A stretch of 64,000 nt of DNA from assembly GCA_963653155.1 (NCBI GenBank), contig CAVJWR010000001.1, forward strand, positions 56,771 through 120,770. Reading direction: 5' to 3'. The position numbers and the translations under genes are program-made. The DNA comes from UBA1731 sp963653155. GTDB lineage: Bacteria; Verrucomicrobiota; Kiritimatiellia; RFP12; UBA1067. The notes under the pieces are model-generated. The model was not told the origin of the DNA and did no database searches. It saw only the letters and a program-made list of their open reading frames with translations. Position 1 is the stretch's first letter. Every line of letters begins with the position of its first letter. Shown here piece by piece: positions 14,888-23,067 of this stretch.

Positions 14888-15679
14888 TCAATGTGAAAAA
14901 TCCTTTGCCTTGCGGCCATCGTCCAGTAACCGCCTCAACGACTCCGCATCCGAATCCCGTATCGCATCACGATATTCATAGAGCCGGTCAATGAAGCGCG
15001 TAAGCACACCATCCAAGGCCGTCCTGTTGGATAGGAAGAGATCCGTCCAGATATCGGGATCGACGGTGGCGACGCGCGTCATGTCCTGAAAGCTCCCGGC
15101 CGAAAAGCCAATGTGCGACTGCGAAAGGCAATCGCGGACATATGCCGAGGACACAACGTGCGCGAGCTGGCTCGTGTACGCAATCATCTCGTCATGTCGC
15201 GAAGGACTTGTCACGACGAACCTTGCGAAACCGATTTTTCCAAAGAGAGCCTTTAGCCGCTCCACAACGGCTATGTCAGTCCAGCTGTACGGCGTGAATA
15301 TCATCGAAGCCCCGCAATAGAGATCCGCTGTCGCATTGGAATACCCGCTACGCTCCTTGCCTGCCATTGGATGTCCGCCAACATACGTCCATGAAGACGC
15401 CTTGTCAACCTGCTCCAAGGCTTCGCACACGACGCCTTTCACGCCAGCGGCATCGGTTATTATCGCGCCATCTGCAAAGTCCCCTGCATGGCTCGCTATC
15501 CATGGCGCAACCATGAGTGGAGGCAGGCACACTATCACCAGCCCGCAGGCGCGGATGATGTCAGGCGTCGCCTCCTTCAGGTTCACGACGCGATATCCGG
15601 CCTTCAGGAAAGCCTTTTCGAAAGACCCGCCAATAAGCCCCATTCCCCTAATGCCGATTGTAAACGCAACGTCTTCCAT
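14888..15679 (-). CDS. tyrA: Prephenate dehydrogenase
   Basis: 263 aa. Converts prephenate to 4-hydroxyphenylpyruvate for tyrosine. The N-terminal Rossmann motif is I-G-I-R-G-M-G-L-I-G-G-S; the family G-G-H-P-M-A-G motif and S-x-x-x-H-D-E-M-I-A-Y-T-S-Q-L-A-H follow, the latter carrying the catalytic His region. No ACT regulatory domain is present, so feedback control may fall to transcription (see the leader peptide). ATG 15679 has AAGGAG; longer readings overlap aroC. Gap to aroC is 20 bp. Confidence 0.9.
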   Translation of the reverse strand: MEDVAFTIGIRGMGLIGGSFEKAFLKAGYRVVNLKEATPDIIRACGLVIVCLPPLMVAPWIASHAGDFADGAIITDAAGVKGVVCEALEQVDKASSWTYVGGHPMAGKERSGYSNATADLYCGASMIFTPYSWTDIAVVERLKALFGKIGFARFVVTSPSRHDEMIAYTSQLAHVVSSAYVRDCLSQSHIGFSAGSFQDMTRVATVDPDIWTDLFLSNRTALDGVLTRFIDRLYEYRDAIRDSDAESLRRLLDDGRKAKDFSH

Positions 15680-15699
15680 AGTCACTCCTTGGCATATGC

Positions 15700-16689
15700 C
15701 TAAGCCAGACAATCCAAGACCGCGATTGCTGCGGCGGCCTCCACGCACGGCACAGCGCGCAAGACCACACACGGATCGTGCCGTCCCTTGACCACAAGCT
15801 TGACCGGCGCTCCTGTCGCAAGATTCACCGAATCCTGCGGCTTGCTTATCGACGGCGTAGGCTTGAACGCGACACGGAACACAATCGGTGCGCCGGTTGT
15901 TATGCCCCCAAGAATGCCGCCCGCGTGATTCGTCAGCGGCGCGACCTTGCCGTCAACCACCCCGTATGGGTCGTTGTTCTCGCTACCCCTGAGGTCTGCG
16001 GCGGCAAACCCTTCGCCGAACTCGATTCCCTTCACCGCAGGTATCCCAAACACAATCTGCGCAATCCGATTCTCGATGCCGGCGAACATCGGATCGCCAT
16101 GCCCGGCAGGGACACCCCTCACATCCGCCTCGACCACGCCACCAACGGAATCCCCGTCCTCCCTCGCGGCAAGGATTGCGGACTCCATCTTCGCCGGATC
16201 GGTCTCACTGCCAATGCGCACCGCTTTTGCGGAAACGGTGATGCCCCGCATTTCCAGCAATTGCAACGCAATGCCTCCGGCAATGCAGAGAGGGGCAGTG
16301 AGGCGGCCAGAAAAGTGTCCGCCTCCGGCCTTGTCCTGATGTCCGCCAAACTTCACCTCTGCCGGATAATCCGCATGCCCGGGCCTCGGCACGTTTGCCA
16401 GGTTCCCGTAGTCAGAGGAACGAGTATCGGAATTCCGTATGATGGCCGCAATCGGTGCGCCGGTAGCGATCCCGTCCTTTATTCCGCAAAGGAACTCCGG
16501 AACATCAGGTTCACGACGTTGCGTAGACGTTGCATTGCGACCCGGAGCACGACGATCCAGAAACCGCTGTAGCTTCTCCATGTCGATTTTGCTTCCAGCC
16601 GGAACGCCCTCAATCTCCACGCCTATTGCCGCCGCATGGGACTCCCCGAAGATCGCTATGCGAAAGTTTGTGCCGTATATGCTGCTCAT
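15700..16689 (-). CDS. aroC: Chorismate synthase
   Basis: 329 aa. Converts EPSP to chorismate with reduced FMN. Signatures are G-E-S-H (16-18), R-R-A-P-G-R-N, the S-D-Y-G-N-x-x-x-x-P-R-P-G-H-A-D region, G-G-G-H-F-S-G-R-L-T-A, N-H-A-G-G-I-L-G-G and G-R-H-D-P-C. Slightly shorter than the usual 350-360 aa. Its ATG overlaps the aroA stop (ATGA), indicating translational coupling. Confidence 0.95.
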   Translation of the reverse strand: MSSIYGTNFRIAIFGESHAAAIGVEIEGVPAGSKIDMEKLQRFLDRRAPGRNATSTQRREPDVPEFLCGIKDGIATGAPIAAIIRNSDTRSSDYGNLANVPRPGHADYPAEVKFGGHQDKAGGGHFSGRLTAPLCIAGGIALQLLEMRGITVSAKAVRIGSETDPAKMESAILAAREDGDSVGGVVEADVRGVPAGHGDPMFAGIENRIAQIVFGIPAVKGIEFGEGFAAADLRGSENNDPYGVVDGKVAPLTNHAGGILGGITTGAPIVFRVAFKPTPSISKPQDSVNLATGAPVKLVVKGRHDPCVVLRAVPCVEAAAAIAVLDCLA

Positions 16690-17753
16690 GCCGTAACCCT
16701 TTCAAGACTCTCGAAATCATGCCAGAAACCAGGGTAGGACTTTGCCACCACTGTGGCATCGTCCACCGTCACCGTGCCAGACGTAGCGCATGCAAGCACG
16801 GCTGCTGACATCGCTATGCGATGGTCTCCGTACGTTTTCACAACGCCGCCGCGCATATCCTTGCACCCACATATGACAAGGGAATCGCCCTCGATATGCG
16901 CCTCGCCGCCTACAGCGTTCACCATCTCCGCCGTAGACTTGAGCCTGTCGCTTTCCTTCAGACGGAGTCTGCCGCAATTGACGAACTTCGTGACGCCGCT
17001 TCTCGATGCGGCATGCGCCGCAAGCGCCGGAACGAGATCCGGCACCGGCCCGGCATCCACTACCGACGAGTCCAACAGCCACTCTACGGCCCGATCACCC
17101 TGAATCGACTTTTCGTTAAGCCCATCAACCTCAACTCCGTCCATCGCAAGGAAGAATGCCGCCTGCGACCAATCGCCCTCCACTTCCCTGCCGCCAGGCA
17201 TACGGTAGCGCTGCCCACCCCTTATCTTCCATACCGTTGGCTCCGGCTTGTCGAACTCGATGCCGGCATCGCGCAGTGTCGCCTCTGTAAGTGCCACATA
17301 CGCCGCACTCTGGAGATTGCCCTCCACCACGATCTCGCTATCCCAATCCGCAAGGGGCAGGGCGAACAGGAGTCCCGTTATGAATTGCGACGACACGTCG
17401 CCCGGCACGACATACCTGGTCTTTTTCTCGAACGGCATTGTGGGACGCTCGCCAAGGCGTCCCTCGCACACAAACCTACCCTTCCAGCCCATCACGCCCG
17501 CAATTGGCGTGAGGAAGCGAAGCGTGGAACCGCTCTCTCCGCAATGCCATTCGTGTTCGCCGTTCATCATCGCCCTTAGGCATTCGCGCGTCGCCTCAAT
17601 GTCTTTCGAGACGCCACGTATCTTCGGCTCGGCCACGCCACTCAACACGGCGGCGATGATTTCACGATGCGCAATCGATTTCGAGGAAGGCACGGTAACG
17701 CTTCCCCTGCGAACTCCAGGCAACAGCACCTTTTCAATCCGGTCACACGGCAC
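16686..17753 (-). CDS. aroA: EPSP synthase (3-phosphoshikimate 1-carboxyvinyltransferase), short form
   Basis: 355 aa from a GTG at 17753, which overlaps the end of aroB and is preceded by GGAAAGGTGG. Joins shikimate-3-phosphate and PEP. Motifs: P-S-S-K-S-I-A-H-R, G-E-S-G-S-T-L-R-F, L-G-E-R-P-T, D-W-S-Q-A-A-F-F, R-L-K-E-S-D-R-L and Y-G-D-H-R-I-A-M. It is about 70 residues shorter than E. coli AroA, but all substrate motifs are kept. An ATG further upstream would overlap aroB by 120 bp without a ribosome site. Confidence 0.92.
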   Translation of the reverse strand: MPCDRIEKVLLPGVRRGSVTVPSSKSIAHREIIAAVLSGVAEPKIRGVSKDIEATRECLRAMMNGEHEWHCGESGSTLRFLTPIAGVMGWKGRFVCEGRLGERPTMPFEKKTRYVVPGDVSSQFITGLLFALPLADWDSEIVVEGNLQSAAYVALTEATLRDAGIEFDKPEPTVWKIRGGQRYRMPGGREVEGDWSQAAFFLAMDGVEVDGLNEKSIQGDRAVEWLLDSSVVDAGPVPDLVPALAAHAASRSGVTKFVNCGRLRLKESDRLKSTAEMVNAVGGEAHIEGDSLVICGCKDMRGGVVKTYGDHRIAMSAAVLACATSGTVTVDDATVVAKSYPGFWHDFESLERVTA

Positions 17754-18798
17754 TATCCACCACCTTTCCCAGTTCCGCAAGCGGAACGCTCTCAACAAAA
17801 CACTTGCCGATGCCATGCGGGACAACCAGATCGATATGGTCGCCGAACACCTTCTTGTCCGCAAGGATCACCTCTGCAATTTCTGCCGGCTGAAAGTCCG
17901 TGCGCACATCATAGCCCATGGACAAGGCAAGCGATTCGATGCGTTTCTGCTCCGGACGAGGAAGCGCACCCATATTCATGGCGGCACGGGCAATCATGAC
18001 GATGCCGGTCGCGACCGCACGTCCATGGGATACTGAATACCCGCTCAGCATCTCAATGGCGTGTGCGAACGTATGGCCAAGGTTGAGCAGCTTGCGCACA
18101 CCGCCTTCCTTTTCATCCTTCTCGACAATGTCACGCTTCATGCCCACGCACTCGGCGATTTCGCGCTCGCCGATTTTCTCCAGCGGCGCAGCCTCAAGCT
18201 TCGAGAAAAGGGAGCCATCGCCAAGCACCGCATACTTGAGCACTTCGCCCATCCCGTCCATCCGCCATTCGTCCGGGAGCGTGTCGAGGAAGGATGTATC
18301 GCAAAATACGGCTCTCGGCTGATGGAAAGCACCGACGAGATTCTTGCCGACGGGAAGGTCTACGCCGGTCTTGCCGCCGACAGACGAATCCACCATGGCG
18401 AGAAGCGATGTGGGGATCTGGACGAATGCGATGCCGCGTTTGTATGTCGCTGCGGCAAAACCGGCCATGTCGCCAGTGACGCCGCCGCCAAGCGCGACAA
18501 TCAGGTCCGTACGGTCAAGCCGTCCCTTCGCCAGAAAATTCATCATGTCGCCATATGTGGAAAGCGTCTTTGACTGCTCTCCGGCAGGAAACACGAATTT
18601 CAGCACCTCGAATCCCGCTGCCGCAAAGCCTTCGGATATCGCGGCGGCATGCAGCCGATCCACGTTGGTATCGGTAACCAAGGCAACCCTTCTCACGTTC
18701 CGAAGCGTTTCACGGACGAACATTGGAGCAGCGGCAGATGTACCTGCCCCTATCTCCACGTCGTACGGAACGGATGCATGTACCCTGATGCGCGTCAT
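17743..18798 (-). CDS. aroB: 3-dehydroquinate synthase
   Basis: 351 aa. Cyclises DAHP to 3-dehydroquinate using NAD and a divalent metal. Motifs: F-P-A-G-E-Q-S-K, G-G-G-V-T-G-D-M-A-G-F-A-A-A-T-Y-K-R-G, Q-I-P-T-S-L-L-A-M-V-D-S-S-V-G-G-K-T-G and the metal-ligand stretch N-L-G-H-T-F-A-H-A-I-E. ATG 18798 with AAGGGG at 5 nt is preferred; an ATG at 18816 overlaps the pheA stop (TAATG) and would add 6 residues. The end overlaps aroA by 11 bp. Confidence 0.95.
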   Translation of the reverse strand: MTRIRVHASVPYDVEIGAGTSAAAPMFVRETLRNVRRVALVTDTNVDRLHAAAISEGFAAAGFEVLKFVFPAGEQSKTLSTYGDMMNFLAKGRLDRTDLIVALGGGVTGDMAGFAAATYKRGIAFVQIPTSLLAMVDSSVGGKTGVDLPVGKNLVGAFHQPRAVFCDTSFLDTLPDEWRMDGMGEVLKYAVLGDGSLFSKLEAAPLEKIGEREIAECVGMKRDIVEKDEKEGGVRKLLNLGHTFAHAIEMLSGYSVSHGRAVATGIVMIARAAMNMGALPRPEQKRIESLALSMGYDVRTDFQPAEIAEVILADKKVFGDHIDLVVPHGIGKCFVESVPLAELGKVVDSAV

Positions 18799-18815
18799 GG
18801 CATCCCCTTTCTGCA

Positions 18816-19982
18816 TTATCCTTCAGAGTACGACCCAAGGAAGGTGAAGTGCTCTATTTCCGGATCAATGCTGAACCCGGATAGCATCTTCAGCACACGG
18901 GGATCGCGAGGCGACGCCTCAAAGTCAAATATGAACCTGAACTCGAAATCAGATCCCGGCACAGGACGCGACTCAAGCTTCGTAAGGTTCACGCCAGCCG
19001 CAGCGAACTTGACAAGCACGTCCGTGAGGGCCCCCGGACGATGGTTCAGGCTCATCATCACGGAAAACTTGTCCGCATCGGGATATATCTCTGCTCGCTT
19101 GGATATGCAGATGAACCTCGTGTAGTTGCTCGCAATGTTCGATATGTCCTCGCGCAGCACATCCAGGCCATAGAGCTCCGCACACTCCCTCGATGCTATC
19201 ACGGCAACGTCCCGGCGACCAGACTTCGCAAGCTCCGCAGCGGCGGCGGCGGTGTTCGTCGCAGGAATGGCACGGATAGACGGATTCCCGCGCAGGAACT
19301 CCGAACACTGGGCAATTGCATGCGGGTGGCTGGACACCTCCTTTATGTCCTCAAACTTCACTCCGTGCGGAGCGAGAAGCACATGACGGATGCGAAGCTT
19401 CATCGCCCGCACTATCTTGAAGTTGTGTCTCGCCATGAGGTCGTACACGGCCGTCACGCTACCCACCGCCGAATTCTCTATCGGGAGAACACCGTAGTCG
19501 CACATTCCCTTCTCCACGGCGGAGAACACGTCATCAAAGCCCTTGAAGTAGAATATCGTCGGGAACTGCACCAGTCGGCACACGGCCTGCTGGGAATACG
19601 AGCCCTCAACGCCGGAGCACGCGACTGTAGCGGAAGAGGGGAACCTTTCGGGCGTCGATGCGATTGCCTCGCCTACCGACTTGGCGAACGCATCACCTCC
19701 GGCAAGTTCCGCACGCTGGCGGCCTCTCGACATCGACATCAGCGTGGTGAACAGGAGCCTTGCCTCATTCTCGAAATCAGGGCCCACGGACTTTGCCACC
19801 TTTGCGAGTATTTCCCGTTCACGCACCGGATCGCATATGGGCGTGTGGTTGGTCTTCTTTGCCGCCGCGACCTTTTCGGATGCCTTCATCCGCTGCACGA
19901 ACAGCTTCACAAGATCTCCGTCAATCGTATCGATCTCGTTGCGGATCTTCAGGAGATCCTGTTCGTTTTCATTTTCATTCAT
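18816..19982 (-). CDS. pheA: Bifunctional chorismate mutase / prephenate dehydratase
   Basis: 388 aa. Residues about 5-90 are an AroQ-type chorismate mutase (I-R-N-E-I-D-x-I-D, then D-P-V-R-E-R-E-I-L). Residues about 115-290 are prephenate dehydratase (G-V-E-G-S-Y-S-Q-Q-A, P-I-E-N-S-A-V-G-S-V, S-H-P-H-A-I-A-Q-C, N-Y-T-R-F). Residues about 300-388 are an ACT domain (N-H-R-P-G-A-L-T-D-V-L, L-E-S-R-P) for phenylalanine feedback. The enzyme leads to phenylpyruvate. ATG 19982 follows AGAGAGG and lies 2 bp after the aroF stop. Confidence 0.93.
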   Translation of the reverse strand: MNENENEQDLLKIRNEIDTIDGDLVKLFVQRMKASEKVAAAKKTNHTPICDPVREREILAKVAKSVGPDFENEARLLFTTLMSMSRGRQRAELAGGDAFAKSVGEAIASTPERFPSSATVACSGVEGSYSQQAVCRLVQFPTIFYFKGFDDVFSAVEKGMCDYGVLPIENSAVGSVTAVYDLMARHNFKIVRAMKLRIRHVLLAPHGVKFEDIKEVSSHPHAIAQCSEFLRGNPSIRAIPATNTAAAAAELAKSGRRDVAVIASRECAELYGLDVLREDISNIASNYTRFICISKRAEIYPDADKFSVMMSLNHRPGALTDVLVKFAAAGVNLTKLESRPVPGSDFEFRFIFDFEASPRDPRVLKMLSGFSIDPEIEHFTFLGSYSEG

Positions 19983-19984
19983 GC

Positions 19985-20998
19985 TCAACCTCTCTTCCAT
20001 GCATGTGGACGAATCGCATTTATGCGCTTCATCGTATCTTCGAACATCTCCGGCGTCTGGCTCTGTACGCCATCGCAAAGGGCGTGTGGCGGATCGTTGT
20101 GCACCTCGATGATAAGGCCATCCGCCCCCATTACGGTAGCGCCCATCGCGCAAGGCTCCACAAGATGCGCGTATCCCGTCGAATGGCTGGGATCCACGAC
20201 TACCGGCAGGTGCGAAAGCCGCTTGAGTACGGGTATGACTGTAAGGTCGATCGTGTTTCTGGTCGCGGTCTCGAACGTGCGTATCCCGCGCTCGCACAGC
20301 ATGACGTTCGGGTTCCCGCTCGCCATGATGTATTCGGCGCTCATCAGAAGCTCCTGGAGCGTTGCGCTCATCCCCCTCTTGAGCAGGATCGGCTTCTTTG
20401 TCATCGACCCGACTTCCTTGAGCAGATCGAAGTTCTGCATGTTCCTTGCGCCGATCTGTATCACGTCAACATCGTTGAACAGCGGCAGATGCTCAATGCT
20501 CATAAGCTCCGTGACTATGGGTAGACCGGTTTCCCTCTTCGCCTCAAGAAGTATGTCGAGCCCGCGCTTGCCCAAGCCCTGGAACGAGTACGGAGACGTA
20601 CGTGGTTTGAACGCCCCGCCGCGCAACAGCGTCGCTCCGGCCGCCTTCACCCGCTTGGCAATGCCAGTCATCTGCTCTACGGACTCCACGCTGCAAGGCC
20701 CCGCTATCACCTGGAAATTGCCGCCGCCGATCTTGGCGCCCGAACAGTCGATTACGGAATCATCCGGATGGAACTTCCTGTTGGCCGCCTTGTAGGGTTC
20801 CTGGATTCGCTGGACGCTTTCCACCACGCTGAGCGCCTGCACGAGCCCTATATCCATCTTGGCGACATCGCCGATGCAGCCAATGAGCGTTTCGCGCTCG
20901 CCCGTGCTTATGTTCGGCGTGATGTGGCGATCCTTCAGCCACTTGACAAGGCTATCGACCTGCTTTGGGTCTGCGCCTTTCTTCAATACGATAATCAT
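19985..20998 (-). CDS. aroF: 3-deoxy-7-phosphoheptulonate (DAHP) synthase
   Basis: 337 aa. First enzyme of the shikimate pathway, condensing PEP and erythrose-4-phosphate. The N-terminal 70 residues form a ferredoxin-like regulatory domain as in Thermotoga-type enzymes (M-I-I-V-L-K-K-G-A). The barrel follows with G-P-C-S-V-E, R-G-G-A-F-K-P-R-T-S-P-Y-S-F-Q-G, I-G-A-R-N-M-Q-N, K-R-G-M, E-R-G-I-R-T and D-P-S-H-S-T-G. AAGGAG precedes ATG 20998. First structural gene of the operon; its leader holds the attenuator. Confidence 0.95.
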   Translation of the reverse strand: MIIVLKKGADPKQVDSLVKWLKDRHITPNISTGERETLIGCIGDVAKMDIGLVQALSVVESVQRIQEPYKAANRKFHPDDSVIDCSGAKIGGGNFQVIAGPCSVESVEQMTGIAKRVKAAGATLLRGGAFKPRTSPYSFQGLGKRGLDILLEAKRETGLPIVTELMSIEHLPLFNDVDVIQIGARNMQNFDLLKEVGSMTKKPILLKRGMSATLQELLMSAEYIMASGNPNVMLCERGIRTFETATRNTIDLTVIPVLKRLSHLPVVVDPSHSTGYAHLVEPCAMGATVMGADGLIIEVHNDPPHALCDGVQSQTPEMFEDTMKRINAIRPHAWKRG

Positions 20999-21041
20999 CT
21001 TTATCTGCTCCTTTTAAAATCTTCACTGCATTGCGACCAAA

Positions 21042-21078
21042 CAAAAACGGCCTCGCTCTTTTCCTGGAGCGGGGCCGC
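21042..21078 (-). terminator. Attenuator terminator upstream of aroF
   Basis: On the minus strand CGGCC-C-CGCTC pairs with GAGCG-A-GGCCG (one C-A mismatch) around a short loop, followed at once by TTTTTG. It lies 27 nt past the leader-peptide stop and about 45 nt before ATG aroF. CCGCTCC of its 5' arm (21066-21072) can instead pair with GGAGCGG inside the leader ORF (21122-21128), forming an antiterminator. Confidence 0.8.
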
Positions 21079-21105
21079 ATGCCTGATCTCTTGCCTACTG
21101 ATCGT

Positions 21106-21180
21106 TCAAGATTGCGCGAAACCGCTCCGGACTGTTAGCCCGAAGTAATAATACCACGTAAACTCGAATCGACCGTTCAT
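21106..21180 (-). CDS. Aromatic-rich leader peptide controlling the aro operon
   Basis: 24 codons beginning MNGRFEFTWYYYF and ending with a TGA. Eight of 24 residues are aromatic, including the run W-Y-Y-Y-F at 9-13, so Phe, Tyr and Trp charging would all be sensed. The ORF sits between the promoter (21204-21232) and a terminator (21042-21078), and its distal half contains the GGAGCGG that competes for the terminator arm. This is the classical layout of a translation-coupled transcription attenuator. Ribosome stalling on the aromatic codons would favour the antiterminator and operon expression. The ribosome site is weak (AAGAGA about 10 nt upstream). Too short for ordinary gene callers. Confidence 0.85.
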   Translation of the reverse strand: MNGRFEFTWYYYFGLTVRSGFAQS

Positions 21181-21203
21181 CTATTTTCTCTTGATGGGTG
21201 CGT

Positions 21204-21232
21204 ATTGTATCACATCAGATTCGGCAATGCAA
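21204..21232 (-). promoter_or_regulatory. Promoter of the aromatic operon
   Basis: On the minus strand: TTGCAT (21227-21232), a 17-bp spacer, and TACAAT (21204-21209). Predicted start is near 21197, about 17 nt before the leader-peptide ATG. Confidence 0.7.
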
Positions 21233-21264
21233 TACGCTTTCACAGAGACATACGCTTTCACAGA
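21233..21264. repeat. Tandem 14-bp direct repeats abutting the aro promoter
   Basis: TACGCTTTCACAGA occurs twice, at 21233-21246 and 21251-21264, with an 18-bp period. The first copy touches the -35 box. Position and spacing suggest binding sites for a transcription factor on the aro promoter. Confidence 0.6.
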
Positions 21265-21628
21265 AGTTGCACGCCAGATGGTGGATGAGGTCAGTACAGG
21301 AATCCGAATAGCCAGAGCGGTATCTTGTTTCCGAAACCGACCTCAACACCGTCATTCGCGACAAAGCTGTCGGGAATATCCTTGATCTGGTCGAAAACCT
21401 TATTCAACTGCAGATGGAATTAGTATTTTGAAATATCAATTCAATACGAATTTTAATCTTTTCAAATACTAACATTAATATCATATCCGATTTCGAATTG
21501 GCAAATGTGTCGCCAAATATGACAGAAAGTTGTAGGTAGCAATCAACCCACCGACCAGATTCGAAATCTTCAAATTTCATGGGCAACAGTGTACATGAAC
21601 TGCCGAAAAATGTCAATCGAACAAGGTT
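21265..21628. other. Gene-free AT-rich intergenic stretch
   Basis: About 360 bp without a convincing gene. A 97-codon leftward reading (21404-21697) has no ribosome site or recognisable domain and runs through the hairpin at 21629. I see no RNA gene. Confidence 0.5.
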
Positions 21629-21698
21629 TAAAGGCAAGTTGCTGACAAAAATCTGCATTTTTGTCAGCAACTTGCCTTTAAGTGACAAAACTGTCACT
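21629..21698. repeat. 24-bp perfect hairpin and adjacent GTGACA palindrome
   Basis: 21629-21652 and 21657-21680 are perfect 24-nt inverted arms (TAAAGGCAAGTTGCTGACAA...) with a 4-nt loop. AGTGACA-AAAC-TGTCACT follows at 21681-21698. The DUF192 stop codon lies in the right arm. Likely a transcription terminator, or a small mobile repeat captured at the gene end. Confidence 0.75.
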
Positions 21699-22031
21699 TG
21701 CGTTTATCGATGCAGTCTCAAGAACCTTTACGGCCCGGAATCCGCCCCATACGAAAGGGCGCCATGGCGGGATGTTGCGCACCACCTTTACGACATTGTC
21801 GTTTCTGTCGAGGAATGTCGCATCTATCGGAAACGACATGAAAAACGTGTGGATGGCATTGCACCGTAGGATCAGCATGCCCTCGCCTGGCGGCAGAGCC
21901 CTGGTTCCAATAAGGCCTTTCATTCTGGCAAGGAGCGTACGCGCGACCCGAGCGCGCACACCCCTCACCTCCACAATCTCTTCCCTATCGGCGCATTTTT
22001 CCCGCATTGGGTTCGGGATGGCATCAGCCAT
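21678..22031 (-). CDS. DUF192 protein
   Basis: 117 aa from ATG 22031, which overlaps the stop of the upstream TIM-barrel gene; ATG 22007 is an alternative. DUF192 core: V-E-V-R-G-V-R-A-R-V-A-R-T-L-L-A-R-M-K-G-L, then G-M-L-I-L-R, H-T-F-F-M-S-F-P-I-D-A-T-F-L-D and V-V-R-N-I-P-P-W-R. DUF192 proteins are small beta proteins of unknown function, often exported; no signal peptide is obvious here. Last gene of the leftward cluster. Confidence 0.8.
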   Translation of the reverse strand: MADAIPNPMREKCADREEIVEVRGVRARVARTLLARMKGLIGTRALPPGEGMLILRCNAIHTFFMSFPIDATFLDRNDNVVKVVRNIPPWRPFVWGGFRAVKVLETASINASDSFVT

Positions 22032-22974
22032 TCTGCCGTGTGATGTTCGCGGCGCAATAGCGACGGGATACGTCCACTTCGCGAACGGCATCGGAACCCT
22101 TCGGAATGGCGTATTCAAGCTCGATGTCGCACGGGAAGCGATAGCCCTCCTTGCGCATAAGGCCGAAGAGTCCGACAAGGGGCGTATCTCCCGTGCCAAA
22201 CGCAAGGTTCTTCTGCCCATGTGCCTTCGTCGTGCGATCCTTTATGTGGATGGAGTAGATGCGGTCGTGGTACTTCTTTACGAACGCAAGGGGATCGTCG
22301 TCGTTCGCCGCAACGTAATGGCCGATATCGAAGTTGATCATGAACTTCGGGGACCAGTCAAGCAAAGGCCCGTCATACGTCTTCGCATCTATCTGAAGGT
22401 GGTTGTGGAAAGCGATCGCAATATCGTACCTCTCCGCAAAACGCGCCAGCCGCCTGGCGCTCTTTTCCCATGCCGCCATGTGATTGGGATTTGGGACTTC
22501 GCGTGTGATCGCCTTTGCGCCCATTATGCGGGCGACCTTGAAGCAATACTCGATATCCTCATCCGACAAGTTTGCCCCGCCGTCGATGGAGGCGAACTTG
22601 ACGATATGTGCCTTTACGCCCGCATCTTCGTATTTTGCCCGCACATCCTCGAAGCGCTTGAGGTCAACAGTGCGCCTCCAAACCGCAGCCTTTGCCTTGT
22701 CCTCCTTAGTCAGCTTCCACGAAAGCCCATTCACGGGTGATCCGGCATCAAGTTCCAGATCGTTCGACATGAACTCCATTTCACTGAGACCGGAAGCCTT
22801 CACGTATTCAAGCGTCTTGTACTGCCCGACAGGCATGCCACGATACGAATATGTGATAACGCCGATAGGGATGCCATCATACACAGATCCGATGCCTGCA
22901 CCCTTTACGACATTGGCGCATCCGCTTGCGGCCAACGCCGCACCCTGAATCAGAAACATTCTTCTGTTGATCAT
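22024..22974 (-). CDS. Sugar phosphate isomerase/epimerase-like TIM barrel, Tat lipoprotein
   Basis: 316 aa. The N-terminus R-R-M-F-L-I-Q-G-A-A-L-A-A-S-G-C combines a twin-arginine signal with a lipobox Cys, so it is predicted to be exported folded and lipid-anchored. The rest is the xylose isomerase-like/AP endonuclease 2 barrel: I-T-Y-S-Y-R-G, A-F-H-N-H-L, F-D-I-G-H-Y, H-I-K-D-R and D-I-E-L-E-Y, with metal ligands expected at the His/Glu/Asp positions. ATG 22974 has AAGGAGAG upstream. It follows two secreted beta-helix genes, suggesting periplasmic sugar processing. Substrate unknown. Confidence 0.8.
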   Translation of the reverse strand: MINRRMFLIQGAALAASGCANVVKGAGIGSVYDGIPIGVITYSYRGMPVGQYKTLEYVKASGLSEMEFMSNDLELDAGSPVNGLSWKLTKEDKAKAAVWRRTVDLKRFEDVRAKYEDAGVKAHIVKFASIDGGANLSDEDIEYCFKVARIMGAKAITREVPNPNHMAAWEKSARRLARFAERYDIAIAFHNHLQIDAKTYDGPLLDWSPKFMINFDIGHYVAANDDDPLAFVKKYHDRIYSIHIKDRTTKAHGQKNLAFGTGDTPLVGLFGLMRKEGYRFPCDIELEYAIPKGSDAVREVDVSRRYCAANITRQNG

Positions 22975-23067
22975 TACATTCTCTCCTTCTTGCTTTCCAA
23001 AAATCAATTACACCAAGTGTATCACACCTCATTGCGATTTCAAACTGAAAAACGCAATGTAATGTAA

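Noticed and set aside
19041..20795. 584-codon plus-strand reading
   Set aside because: Antisense to pheA and aroF; His/Arg-rich nonsense protein.
21265..21628. tRNA or small RNA gene
   Set aside because: No cloverleaf or other conserved RNA pattern found by eye.
21404..21697. 97-codon minus-strand reading
   Set aside because: No domain or ribosome site, and it runs through the 24-bp hairpin; treated as non-coding.
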